From DATLFP01 sp035540955 (GTDB taxonomy: Bacteria > Actinomycetota > Acidimicrobiia > Acidimicrobiales > CADCSY01): DNA of 64,000 nucleotides. Position numbers and translations under genes: made by a program. The notes beneath the pieces were generated by a model that saw nothing but the letters and a program-made list of their open reading frames with translations, ran no database searches and was not told where the DNA came from. The stretch lies in the NCBI GenBank assembly GCA_035540955.1, contig DATLFP010000058.1, positions 1 to 64,000 of the forward strand. Direction: 5' to 3'. Shown piece by piece: positions 42,326-52,384 of the stretch. Positions within the stretch are counted from its first letter, which is position 1. Each line of letters begins with the position of its first letter.

Positions 42326-42362
42326 CCGGGCCGGGGTGCTTCCGCCGTGCACCCCTGCCCGG
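42326..42362 (-). terminator. Terminator hairpin after ettA
   Basis: CCGGG-cc-GGGGTGC (42326-42339) pairs with GCACCCC-tg-CCCGG (42349-42362), giving 12 base pairs interrupted by a 2-by-2 mismatch with a 9-base loop. It begins 24 bases beyond the ettA stop. Confidence 0.7.
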
Positions 42363-42385
42363 CACTCACGCGGCTGCGCGGCGGG

Positions 42386-44065
<1,680 letters not shown>

Positions 44066-44086
44066 GGATCGACCAGGCTACGGGCC

Positions 44087-44710
44087 GTGAACGCGTTGTC
44101 GTGGGGGCTGCTGGGCGCGGCTGCAGTGGCGGCCGTCGCCGACTGGATCGCGGTGTGGCGGCGACCGACGGCGACGGAGCGCGTCCTCAAGCCGCTTGTC
44201 GTCGTGCTGCTCGTGGTCGCGGCGCTGGCCCTCGACCCCGCCGACGGCGCCCAGCGGGCGTGGTTCGTCACCGCCCTCGTGCTGTCACTGGCCGGCGACG
44301 TGCTCCTGCTTCCCACCGTCGATCGCTTCGTGCCCGGGCTCGCGTCGTTCCTCCTGGCCCACGTGGCCTACGTGGCGGGCTTCGCGGTGGCGGGCGCCGA
44401 GGTCCGCCCGGGTCTCGCGGTGCTCGTGCTCCTGGTGCCGGTGGCGGTGCGGGTCGTCACCGCGGTCGCCCGCTCCGATCGAGCGCTGGTGGTGCCCGTG
44501 GGCGTGTACATCGCCGTGATCGCCACGATGGTCGGCTTCGCCATCGGCCACGGCGACGCCCTGGGCATCGCCGGCGCGCTCACCTTCGCCGCCTCCGACT
44601 CGATCCTCGCCCTCGACCGCTTCGACCGCCACCGGCGGTGGATGCCCACCGCGGTGATGGTGACCTACCACGTCGCCCAGGCCCTGCTCGTCGCGTCGCT
44701 GGTGCCGTGA
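44087..44710 (+). CDS. YhhN/TMEM86-family membrane protein (lysoplasmalogenase type)
   Basis: A 207-residue protein that is nearly all hydrophobic, about seven or eight membrane helices. LKPLVVVLLV near the start, GDVLLLPTVDRFVPGLASFLLAHVAYV in the middle (quoted in part: GDVLLL, FLLAHVAY) and GALTFAASDSILALDRF are conserved YhhN segments; the acidic residues in GD and SDS are the proposed catalytic pair. Animal TMEM86 hydrolyses the vinyl-ether bond of lysoplasmalogen; the bacterial substrate is uncertain. GTG start, 21 bases from ettA's start. Confidence 0.85.
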   Translation: MNALSWGLLGAAAVAAVADWIAVWRRPTATERVLKPLVVVLLVVAALALDPADGAQRAWFVTALVLSLAGDVLLLPTVDRFVPGLASFLLAHVAYVAGFAVAGAEVRPGLAVLVLLVPVAVRVVTAVARSDRALVVPVGVYIAVIATMVGFAIGHGDALGIAGALTFAASDSILALDRFDRHRRWMPTAVMVTYHVAQALLVASLVP

Positions 44711-44758
44711 GCGGCCGGCAGCAGGCCGATTTGGACCGCTGGGTAGCATCAGGTCCGC

Positions 44759-47700
44759 ATGAGCAGTGACGCGCCGGCCCCGTCCTCCTTCGGCCCGAAC
44801 GCGTGGCTCGTCGACGAGATGTACGAGCAGTTCCTCGACGATCCCCAGTCGGTCGGGGAGAGCTGGCGGGAGTTCTTCGCCGACTACAAGCGCGACCGCC
44901 CGACCGGACCGGTGCCGGCCGTCGGCACCCCGACGCCCACGCCGCCGCCGGCGCCCGCCGCGCCGTCCCGCCCTGCCCCGCAGCCGTCGGCCAGCCCCAC
45001 GGCGGCGGCGGCCACGCCGGCCGCCGACGCGGCCGGCGCCGAGCCGCTCCGGGGGGCGGCGGCACGCATCGTGCTCAACATGGAGGCCAGCCTCGGCGTC
45101 CCCACGGCCACCAGCTTCCGCGACGTGCCGGCCAAGCTCCTCGAGGTCAACCGGCGGATCATCAACGGGTACCTGGCGCGCACGCGGGGCGGCAAGGTCT
45201 CCTTCACCCATCTCATCGGCTTCGCCGTGGTGAAGGCCTTCGAGACCGTGCCGGCGATGAAGTCGTCCTATGCCCTCGTCGACGGCAAGCCCGGCGCCGT
45301 CCGCCACGAGCACGTCGGTCTCGGCATCGCCGTCGACGTGGAGAAGTCCGACGGCAGCCGGACCCTCCTCGTGCCGGCGATCAAGCAGGCCGACACGATG
45401 TCCTTCGCCGAGTTCCACGCCGCCTACGAGGAGCTGATCCGCAAGGTCCGCACGAACAAGATCGGCGCCGACGACCTCGCCGGCGTCACTGCCAGCCTGA
45501 CCAACCCCGGCACCGTCGGCACGCTGCAGTCGGTGCCCCGCCTCATGCCGGGCCAGGGCGTGATCGTGGGCGTCGGCGCCCTCGACTTCCCCGCCGAGTA
45601 CCAGGCCGCCGACCCGCGGGCGCTCGCCGAGCTCGGCGTGTCGAAGGTGATGACGATCACCTCGACCTACGACCACCGGATCATCCAGGGCGCCGAGTCC
45701 GGGCTGTTCCTCAAGCGGATCCACGAGCTGCTGCTCGGGGCGGACGAGTTCTACGTGGAGGTCTTCCGCTCCCTGGGCGTGCCCTACGAGCCGGCCATCT
45801 GGAAGCGGGACGAGAACCCGAACGACTCGCTCGAGGAGAGCCTCCGCAAGCACCTGGCGGTGAACACGCTCATCAACATGCACCGCGTGCGCGGGCACCT
45901 GATCGCCGACCTCGACCCGCTGAAGATCAAGGAGCCCGACACCCACTCCGAGCTCGATCCGCTGACCTATGGCCTCACGATCTGGGACCTCGATCGCGAG
46001 TTCGTCGTCAACGGCCTCGCCGGCCACGAGCGACTGGCGCTCGTCGACATCCTCGGGATCCTGCGCGACGCCTACTGCCGCACGATCGGCGTCGAGTACA
46101 TGCACATCCAGGATCCCGAGCAGAAGCGGTGGATCCAGGAGCGGGTCGAGGGCGTGAAGGTCGCCGTCGAGGCGCTCGAGCAGCGTCACGTGCTCGAGAA
46201 GCTCAACGCCGCCGAGGCGTTCGAGAAGTTCTTGGCGACGAAGTACGTGGGCGCCAAGCGGTTCGGCCTCGAGGGCGCGGAGTCGACCATCCCGCTGCTC
46301 GACGCCGTGCTCGAGGCGGCGGCGGACGCCGAGCTCGACGGTGCCGTGCTGGGCATGGCCCACCGCGGCCGGCTGAACGTGCTCGCCAACATCATCGGCA
46401 AGTCGCTCACCCAGGTCTTCGGCGAGTTCGAGGGTCACGTCGACCCCGACATGGTCCAGGGCTCCGGCGACGTGAAGTACCACCTCGGTGCCCGGGGAAC
46501 CTTCCGCAGCCGGACCGGCAACCTCCTCGAGGTCCAGCTGGCGGCCAACCCCTCACACCTCGAAGCCGTCGATCCGGTGGTCGAGGGCATGGTCCGGGCC
46601 ATGCAGGACCGGATCAACCGGCCCGGCTCCTACACCGTGCTGCCCCTCCTCATCCACGGCGACGCCGCGTTCGCCGGCCAGGGCGTGGTGTCCGAGACGC
46701 TCAACCTGTCCGACCTGAAGGGCTACCGCACGGGCGGGACCATCCACCTCGTCATCAACAACCAGCTCGGCTTCACCACCGCCCCCGAGTTCGGGCGCTC
46801 GTCGGTGTACGCCACCGATGTCGCCAAGATGGTCCAGGCACCGATCCTGCACGTCAACGGCGACGATCCCGAGGCCTGCGTCCGGGTGGCGAAGCTGGCC
46901 TTCGCCTTCCGTCAGCGCTTCAACATCGACGTCGTCATCGACATGTGGTGCTACCGCCGCCATGGCCACAACGAGGGCGACGACCCGAGCTACACGCAGC
47001 CGCTGATGTACCGGCGCATCGACGAGGCCCGCTCGGTGCGCAAGCTCTACGTCGAGGCGCTCGTCCGTCGCGGCGACATCACCATCGACGAGGCCGAGCA
47101 GGCGCTGACCGACTTCTCGGCGAAGCTGCAGGCTGCGCTCGACGAGACGCGCGCTCTCGCCACCGACACCACGCCGCGGGCGCCGCGCCCGGGGCGACCG
47201 GTCGGGGTCCTGCCGCCCGTGGAGACCGGCGTCGAGCGCACCGTGCTCGACCACCTCTTCGGTGTCCTCGACACCACGCCCGAGGGGTTCACCGTCCACC
47301 CCAAGCTCGCCCGCCAGTTCGACCAGCGGCGGAAGCTCTGGCAAGGCGGTGAGGTCGACTGGGCGTTGGGTGAGGCCCTCGCGTTCGGCTCGCTCGTGGC
47401 CGAGCAGACCGACATCCGGTTCGCCGGGCAGGACTCGCGGCGGGGCACGTTCTCGCACCGTCACGCCGTGCTCGTCGACTACGAGACCGGCGACGAGCAC
47501 GCCCCCCTCGCCCACGTGTCGCCCGATCAGGGCAAGTTCTGGATCTACGACTCGTCGCTCTCGGAGTACGCCGCCATGGGCTTCGAGTACGGCTACTCGC
47601 TGGTGCACCGCGACGCGCTCGTCTGCTGGGAGGCGCAGTTCGGCGACTTCATGAACGGCGCCCAGATCATCATCGACCAGTTCCTTGCCGCCGCCGAGGA

Positions 47701-48382
47701 CAAGTGGGGCCAGACCAGCGGGCTGGTGCTGCTCCTGCCGCACGGGTACGACGGGCAGGGCCCCGAGCACTCATCGGGTCGCATCGAGCGGTTCCTCACC
47801 CTGTGCGCCGAGGACAACATGCAGGTCGCGAACGCCACCACCGCGGCGCAGTACTTCCACCTCCTGCGCCGCCAGGTCCGGCGCAGCATTCGCAAGCCGC
47901 TCGTCGTGTTCACGCCGAAGTACCTGCTGCGGGCCAAGGAGTCGCGCTCGCCGATCACCGACCTCGAGCAGGGAGCGTTCCGGGAGGTGCTCGACGATCC
48001 CGGCGTGAGCGATCCGTCCTCGGTGCGGCGCGTGGTGCTCTGCTCCGGGAAGGTCGCCTTCGACCTGATGAAGCGGCGCGACGAGCGGGGGGTGCCGGCG
48101 GCCGTCGTGCGGGTCGAGCAGCTGTACCCGTGGCCCGAGCAGCAGATCCGGGCCCTGGTCGACCGGTACGAGCACGCCGACTCGGTGTTCTGGGTGCAGG
48201 AGGAGCCGGACAACATGGGGGCCTGGCCGTTCGCCGGCGCGCGGTTGCTGATGCTGCTGCCCGACCGGGTCAAGCTCGGTCACGCCAGCCGCGTCGAGTC
48301 CGGCAGCCCGGCGACGGGCTCGGCCAACGTGCACGCCCAGGAGCTCGAGGATCTCCTCGAGGAGGCCTACGCCGGGGTCTGA
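44759..48382 (+). CDS. kgd: Multifunctional 2-oxoglutarate decarboxylase/dehydrogenase E1-E2 (Kgd/SucA)
   Basis: A 1207-residue TCA-cycle enzyme of the actinobacterial type. The N-terminal helix FGPNAWLVDEMYEQFLDDP is followed by an Ala/Pro-rich linker (about 55-95), then an E2-like acyltransferase domain ending in TSTYDHRIIQGAES, and the thiamin-diphosphate E1 region (GMAHRGRLNVLANI; RRHGHNEGDDPSYTQPLMY in parts). It decarboxylates 2-oxoglutarate and, with E2/E3 partners, makes succinyl-CoA. Mycobacterial Kgd is controlled by GarA, which binds a phosphorylatable N-terminal region; no clear phospho-threonine motif is visible here. Length matches the family. Single-gene unit. Confidence 0.96.
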   Translation: MSSDAPAPSSFGPNAWLVDEMYEQFLDDPQSVGESWREFFADYKRDRPTGPVPAVGTPTPTPPPAPAAPSRPAPQPSASPTAAAATPAADAAGAEPLRGAAARIVLNMEASLGVPTATSFRDVPAKLLEVNRRIINGYLARTRGGKVSFTHLIGFAVVKAFETVPAMKSSYALVDGKPGAVRHEHVGLGIAVDVEKSDGSRTLLVPAIKQADTMSFAEFHAAYEELIRKVRTNKIGADDLAGVTASLTNPGTVGTLQSVPRLMPGQGVIVGVGALDFPAEYQAADPRALAELGVSKVMTITSTYDHRIIQGAESGLFLKRIHELLLGADEFYVEVFRSLGVPYEPAIWKRDENPNDSLEESLRKHLAVNTLINMHRVRGHLIADLDPLKIKEPDTHSELDPLTYGLTIWDLDREFVVNGLAGHERLALVDILGILRDAYCRTIGVEYMHIQDPEQKRWIQERVEGVKVAVEALEQRHVLEKLNAAEAFEKFLATKYVGAKRFGLEGAESTIPLLDAVLEAAADAELDGAVLGMAHRGRLNVLANIIGKSLTQVFGEFEGHVDPDMVQGSGDVKYHLGARGTFRSRTGNLLEVQLAANPSHLEAVDPVVEGMVRAMQDRINRPGSYTVLPLLIHGDAAFAGQGVVSETLNLSDLKGYRTGGTIHLVINNQLGFTTAPEFGRSSVYATDVAKMVQAPILHVNGDDPEACVRVAKLAFAFRQRFNIDVVIDMWCYRRHGHNEGDDPSYTQPLMYRRIDEARSVRKLYVEALVRRGDITIDEAEQALTDFSAKLQAALDETRALATDTTPRAPRPGRPVGVLPPVETGVERTVLDHLFGVLDTTPEGFTVHPKLARQFDQRRKLWQGGEVDWALGEALAFGSLVAEQTDIRFAGQDSRRGTFSHRHAVLVDYETGDEHAPLAHVSPDQGKFWIYDSSLSEYAAMGFEYGYSLVHRDALVCWEAQFGDFMNGAQIIIDQFLAAAEDKWGQTSGLVLLLPHGYDGQGPEHSSGRIERFLTLCAEDNMQVANATTAAQYFHLLRRQVRRSIRKPLVVFTPKYLLRAKESRSPITDLEQGAFREVLDDPGVSDPSSVRRVVLCSGKVAFDLMKRRDERGVPAAVVRVEQLYPWPEQQIRALVDRYEHADSVFWVQEEPDNMGAWPFAGARLLMLLPDRVKLGHASRVESGSPATGSANVHAQELEDLLEEAYAGV

Positions 48383-48388
48383 CCAGGA

Positions 48389-49033
48389 TCAGGCGAGGTC
48401 GAGGCCGAGCACCTTCGAGAGCTCGGTCAGAGCGTCGTCGGGATCGACGACCTTGATCGTCGTCATGCCCATGGCCCGGGCCGGCTTGAGGTTGATGCCG
48501 AGGTCGTCGAGGAACACGATGCGATCGGCGGGCAGAAACAGCGCGTCGAGCACGAGCTCGTAGGCGGCAGGGTCGGGCTTGCGGACGCCGGCCTTCGACG
48601 ACTCGATCACGCAGTCGTAGACGTCCATGGCGTGGGCCAGGTCGGGGCGCGAGAACCCGTGGCCGTCCTCGTCCTCGGAGGCGAAGTTGTTGGTCAGGAG
48701 CGCCTGGCGCAGGCCGGCCTGCTTGATCCGCTGCTGGGCCCGGACCATCTGGGGACGCAGATCGCCCCGGAGCATGGCCAGCACGTCGGCCCCGACGAGC
48801 CGGTGGCCGGCGGCCTCGGCCTCGGCTTCGAACAGGCGGCAGAACGTCGGCAGGTCGACCTCGCTGCGCTCCATCTGCGCCCAGGCGTTGGTGTCGGGGT
48901 TCGTGGCGTTCAGGGTCCTGATGAAGTCCGCCGGGAGCCCGTGCTCGCGCTCGTAGCGGTTGAACGCTTCGAACGGGCTCGAGAGGATCACGCCCCCGAA
49001 GTCCCACAGCACCGCCTCGATCACGGCGGGCAC
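48389..49033 (-). CDS. HAD-family hydrolase (ACAD10/epoxide-hydrolase-N type)
   Basis: A 214-residue HAD phosphatase. Motif I is VLWDFGGVI (D11; the second position is Gly-Gly, as in the class related to ACAD10 and the N-terminal domain of epoxide hydrolase), motif II ALLTNN, motif III lysine in AGVRKPDP and motif IV FLDDLGIN. It would remove phosphate from a small organic molecule; because the second motif-I aspartate is absent, dehalogenase-like or atypical chemistry is possible. It overlaps no gene, ends 7 bases from kgd and lies just after the secreted protease on the same strand. Confidence 0.85.
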   Translation of the reverse strand: MPAVIEAVLWDFGGVILSSPFEAFNRYEREHGLPADFIRTLNATNPDTNAWAQMERSEVDLPTFCRLFEAEAEAAGHRLVGADVLAMLRGDLRPQMVRAQQRIKQAGLRQALLTNNFASEDEDGHGFSRPDLAHAMDVYDCVIESSKAGVRKPDPAAYELVLDALFLPADRIVFLDDLGINLKPARAMGMTTIKVVDPDDALTELSKVLGLDLA

Positions 49034-49041
49034 GGTAACGG

Positions 49042-50964
49042 CTATGGCGTGATCTTGATGGCTCCGCTCACCCCGGCGCTGACGCCGGCGTCGTCGGTGA
49101 CGACGACGTACCAACCGAAGGTCGTCGGTCGCGCGACGACGTACACGTGGCTGGCGACCGGGCCGGATGACACCACCTCGGACCCGTCGCCGAAGACGAA
49201 CCGGTAGGAGGTGATCGCGCCGTCGGGATCGGAGGAGCCAGACGCGTCGAAGGTCACGACGACGCCCGATCGCGCCCTGCGAGGCGCCTGCACGATGGCC
49301 GACGGAGCATCCGAGGACCGGACCTCGACCGACACCGGGGCGCTGGAGACGCCGCGATCGTCGACGACGGTGAGGGTGGGCCGCCACGAGCCGGCGCCGT
49401 ACGTTCGGACCACGGTGTCGGTGCCGGTGACCGCGTCGGCGACACCGTCGCCCTCCCAATCCCAGTGGTAGGCGGCGACGGCGCCATCGTCGGTGGAACC
49501 CGAACCGTCGAGCGTGACCGTCAGCGGGGCCGGGCCCGAGGATGCGGACACCGTGAGGGCGGCGACCGGCGCCTCGTTGGCTGCTCGCTGCACGGCGGCC
49601 AGCGCGTTCACCAGGCCGGCCCCGCAGTCGGCGGGACCGCACCCGGGGATCGGCGTCGCCGAACCGACGAGGATGGCCTTGATCTCGTCGGGGGTGAGCG
49701 TCGGGTCGGCCTCCAGGAGCAGCGCCACGACGCCGGTGACGTGCGGTGCCGCCATGGACGTGCCGACCATCGCGGTGTAGTACGGCCACAGGGTGGGGGG
49801 GACGATCCGGGGGTTCACCGGATCGGTCGGATCGATCGGCAGCTGGTTGGGGAAGCTCACCACGCCGGTCTGGGCCCGGGTCGAGACGATCCAGGAGCCG
49901 GGCGCGCTCACGGTCGGATGGTGGAGCGCGTCGCCGCGACTCGAGTAGTCGCCGGGCTGGCCGAGCTTGTCGACGCCGGCGACCCCGATGACCCAGTCGG
50001 GCCACGCATAGCGGTTGTACACGTTGCCCGACGCCTTCCCGTCGTTGCCCGCCGCGAACACCACGGTCATCCCTGCCTCGTAGGCCATCCGGCTCGCGAC
50101 GTTGAGCGGGTCGTCCGGGTCGTAGTCGATCGTGCCGTCGGCCCACGAGTTGTTGATGACCCGGATGTCGAGGGCCTCGTGGTTGGCGAGGATCCAGTCG
50201 TAGCCCCCGAGGGCCGTGAGCATCTCGAGACCGTCGGCGGATCCCACGCCGACGAGGTCGGCGCCGGGCGCCACGCCCGCGTACGCACCGCCAGAGAGAC
50301 CGCCGGTTCCGGCGGCGACGCCGGCGACGTGGGTCCCGTGGCCGGTGGTCGTGTCGGTGTTCGGCAGATCCTCGAGCACGACGACGGCGTCCCGAAACAG
50401 CTTCGTGTAGCCGAGGATCTTCACGTTCTGCACCGTCTTGCTGCCGAAGGCCAGGTCGGGGTGGGTCGCGTCGATTCCCGAGTCGAGGATCGCGATCCGC
50501 ACCCCGGCGCCGGTGATCGACAGCGGTGGGTCGGCCACGTCGTCGGCCTGGATCATCGCGGTGCTCTGCTCGAGCGCCGAGTCCAGCTGGTGGTTGCCCC
50601 AGAGGGAGCGGACGAACGGCAGCGTGGCGGCAGCGTTGATGGCGGCCGCCGGACCCTGCAGGGCGACCATCGGCAGGACCTGGTACGGGGTGGCGTCGAG
50701 CCCGACGCCGCGCAGGAGCGCGAGCTGGGTGGCGGTGGCCGGCGAGGACAGGACGGCTGCGGCACGGATGGTCCCGCCGCCGGCGAGGAGCTCGGTGAGC
50801 ACACGGTCCATCGGCGCGGTGGCGGTGACCGGCGGCGGGGGCAGCAGTGCCGAGGCGGGCGCCGTCGCGGACACGAGCGCGAGGACGAGGCCCGCCGCAG
50901 CAACCACCGACCCGAACCCGCGCCGCACAGACCGATCATCGAGGATCGAACGGTTGACCACCAT
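49042..50964 (-). CDS. Secreted subtilisin-like serine protease (S8) with two PKD domains
   Basis: A 640-residue protease. Signal peptide at 1-39 (twin-Arg RR at 14-15, cleavage near ASA-LLP), a propeptide-like region to about 140, then the S8 triad: Asp161 in AILDSGID, His212 in GHGTHVAG, Ser403 in GTSMAAPH, with Asn307 in AAGN as oxyanion residue. Two PKD-type beta domains follow (about 465-548 and 553-638). Outside the cell it would degrade protein, the PKD domains binding substrate or wall. It starts 26 bases after an M20 peptidase gene on the same strand, which suggests joint peptide use. Confidence 0.93.
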   Translation of the reverse strand: MVVNRSILDDRSVRRGFGSVVAAAGLVLALVSATAPASALLPPPPVTATAPMDRVLTELLAGGGTIRAAAVLSSPATATQLALLRGVGLDATPYQVLPMVALQGPAAAINAAATLPFVRSLWGNHQLDSALEQSTAMIQADDVADPPLSITGAGVRIAILDSGIDATHPDLAFGSKTVQNVKILGYTKLFRDAVVVLEDLPNTDTTTGHGTHVAGVAAGTGGLSGGAYAGVAPGADLVGVGSADGLEMLTALGGYDWILANHEALDIRVINNSWADGTIDYDPDDPLNVASRMAYEAGMTVVFAAGNDGKASGNVYNRYAWPDWVIGVAGVDKLGQPGDYSSRGDALHHPTVSAPGSWIVSTRAQTGVVSFPNQLPIDPTDPVNPRIVPPTLWPYYTAMVGTSMAAPHVTGVVALLLEADPTLTPDEIKAILVGSATPIPGCGPADCGAGLVNALAAVQRAANEAPVAALTVSASSGPAPLTVTLDGSGSTDDGAVAAYHWDWEGDGVADAVTGTDTVVRTYGAGSWRPTLTVVDDRGVSSAPVSVEVRSSDAPSAIVQAPRRARSGVVVTFDASGSSDPDGAITSYRFVFGDGSEVVSSGPVASHVYVVARPTTFGWYVVVTDDAGVSAGVSGAIKITP

Positions 50965-50990
50965 GGTCCGGTCAGGTCATTCGTCGATGG

Positions 50991-52322
50991 TCACCCCAGG
51001 AAGTCGCGGGCCAGCTCCTCCCACATCTCGGTCGACAGCCGCAACGACTCGACGTCGACCCGCTCGTCGTCACCGTGGAACATGAGCGCGTAGTCCTCGT
51101 ACCGGATCGCGGGGCTGAAGAGCCCGAATCCGTACGACGGGATGCCGAGACGACGGAAGAAGCGGGCATCGGTGGCACCCACGGTCATGGCCGGCACCAG
51201 GGCGGCGCCGGGATAGAAGCCGTCGGCAACCCGGGCCATGGCGTCCCACAGCGGCGTGTCCGCCGGCGAGGCCGTGCTGGGGTCGTGGTTGGCGCCCACG
51301 ACCGAGACCCGGCCGGCGAGGTCGCCGAGCGCGTCGCTCAGCATCGCGTCGACCTCCTCGGCCGATTGACCCGGGAGGGTGCGGATGTCGACCTGGAGGT
51401 CGACCCGATCGGGGATCACGTTCGTCTTCGTCCCCGCGTGCATGACGGTGGGGGCGAAGGTGGTGTGCGTGCAGGCATGGGCGACGCGGGCCATGCCGAG
51501 CGGCAGGTCGTCGAGCACGCCCTCGATCTCCCCGGGATCGAGCAGCGCCGCCTCCCGCTCGGGATCGAGCTCCATGCCGCGGACGTATCGCGTCCAGGTG
51601 TCGTGGATCTCCGCCTGCGGCCGGTACGCCGACAGCCGGCGGACGACCTCGGCGGCGGTGACGAGAGCGTTGTCGGTGCGGAAGGGCTGCGACGCGTGGC
51701 CCGGCGTGCCGCCGATGCGCAGCGTGCACCAGTGGCTGCCCTTCTCGGCGGTGATCACCGGCAGCTTCACGCCCGACGAGCGCCGGGTGGGGTTGCCGCC
51801 CGACTCGGTGACCACGTAGCTCGCCCGCACGGCGTCGAGCTCGTGGTCGACGAGCCACTCCGCCCCCCACGCACCGAGGGCCTCCTCGTCGGCCACGGCG
51901 AGGTAGATGAGCGTGCCGCGCGGTCGGAAGCCGGAGGACGCCAGCCGGCGCACGGCGACGGCCATGGACGCCGTGAGGTTGAGCATGTCGACCGCGCCCC
52001 GGCCCCACACGTAGCCATCGGCGAGCTCGGCCGCGAACGGATCGCGCGTCCACCCGTCGGCGTTCACGGGCACGACGTCGGTGTGCCCCATGAGGAGAAG
52101 CGACGGCGCGTCGCGGTCGTGACCCTCGATGCGGGCAACCAGGTTGGCGCGGTCGGGGCGCGCCGCGAACGTCTGCAGGTCGAGGCCCGGCCCCTCGAGG
52201 AGCGCGCGCAGCACGTCGACCGAGCGCGCTTCGTGACCGCTGTCGTCGGTTCCGTCGTTCACGCATGCGTTCCGGATGAGGGACTGGAGGACCTCGACGA
52301 CCTCACCGGGCATGTCGCGCAT
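50991..52322 (-). CDS. M20-family metallopeptidase
   Basis: A 443-residue zinc exopeptidase or amidase of the M20/M25 group. LMGHTDVVP gives His80 and Asp82, GRGAVDM the bridging Asp112, and VADEEALGAWG the catalytic Glu146 and ligand Glu147; a dimerisation lid follows. No signal peptide, so it is cytoplasmic and would trim imported peptides or acyl-amino acids. The ATG at 52322 is part of the TACGA-gaaa-TCGTA inverted repeat; a second ATG lies at 52313. It diverges from the NYN gene. Confidence 0.88.
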   Translation of the reverse strand: MRDMPGEVVEVLQSLIRNACVNDGTDDSGHEARSVDVLRALLEGPGLDLQTFAARPDRANLVARIEGHDRDAPSLLLMGHTDVVPVNADGWTRDPFAAELADGYVWGRGAVDMLNLTASMAVAVRRLASSGFRPRGTLIYLAVADEEALGAWGAEWLVDHELDAVRASYVVTESGGNPTRRSSGVKLPVITAEKGSHWCTLRIGGTPGHASQPFRTDNALVTAAEVVRRLSAYRPQAEIHDTWTRYVRGMELDPEREAALLDPGEIEGVLDDLPLGMARVAHACTHTTFAPTVMHAGTKTNVIPDRVDLQVDIRTLPGQSAEEVDAMLSDALGDLAGRVSVVGANHDPSTASPADTPLWDAMARVADGFYPGAALVPAMTVGATDARFFRRLGIPSYGFGLFSPAIRYEDYALMFHGDDERVDVESLRLSTEMWEELARDFLG

Positions 52323-52335
52323 ACGAGAAATCGTA
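52322..52335. promoter_or_regulatory. Inverted repeat at the M20 peptidase start
   Basis: TACGA-gaaa-TCGTA (52322-52335) overlaps the first base of the peptidase start codon, in a 62-base divergent promoter that also holds an AACGCGTT palindrome (52354-52361). The spot suits an operator or start-masking hairpin. Confidence 0.3.
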
Positions 52336-52384
52336 CGGGGATGCAACTATTGCAACGCGTTCGATGCTTGACTGTTACGCGCTG

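Noticed and set aside
42199..42385. A small gene or RNA in the gap between the zinc-ribbon protein and ettA
   Set aside because: I see only a terminator hairpin, an inverted repeat and the upstream region of the zinc-ribbon gene. The open frames present have no motifs or ribosome sites.
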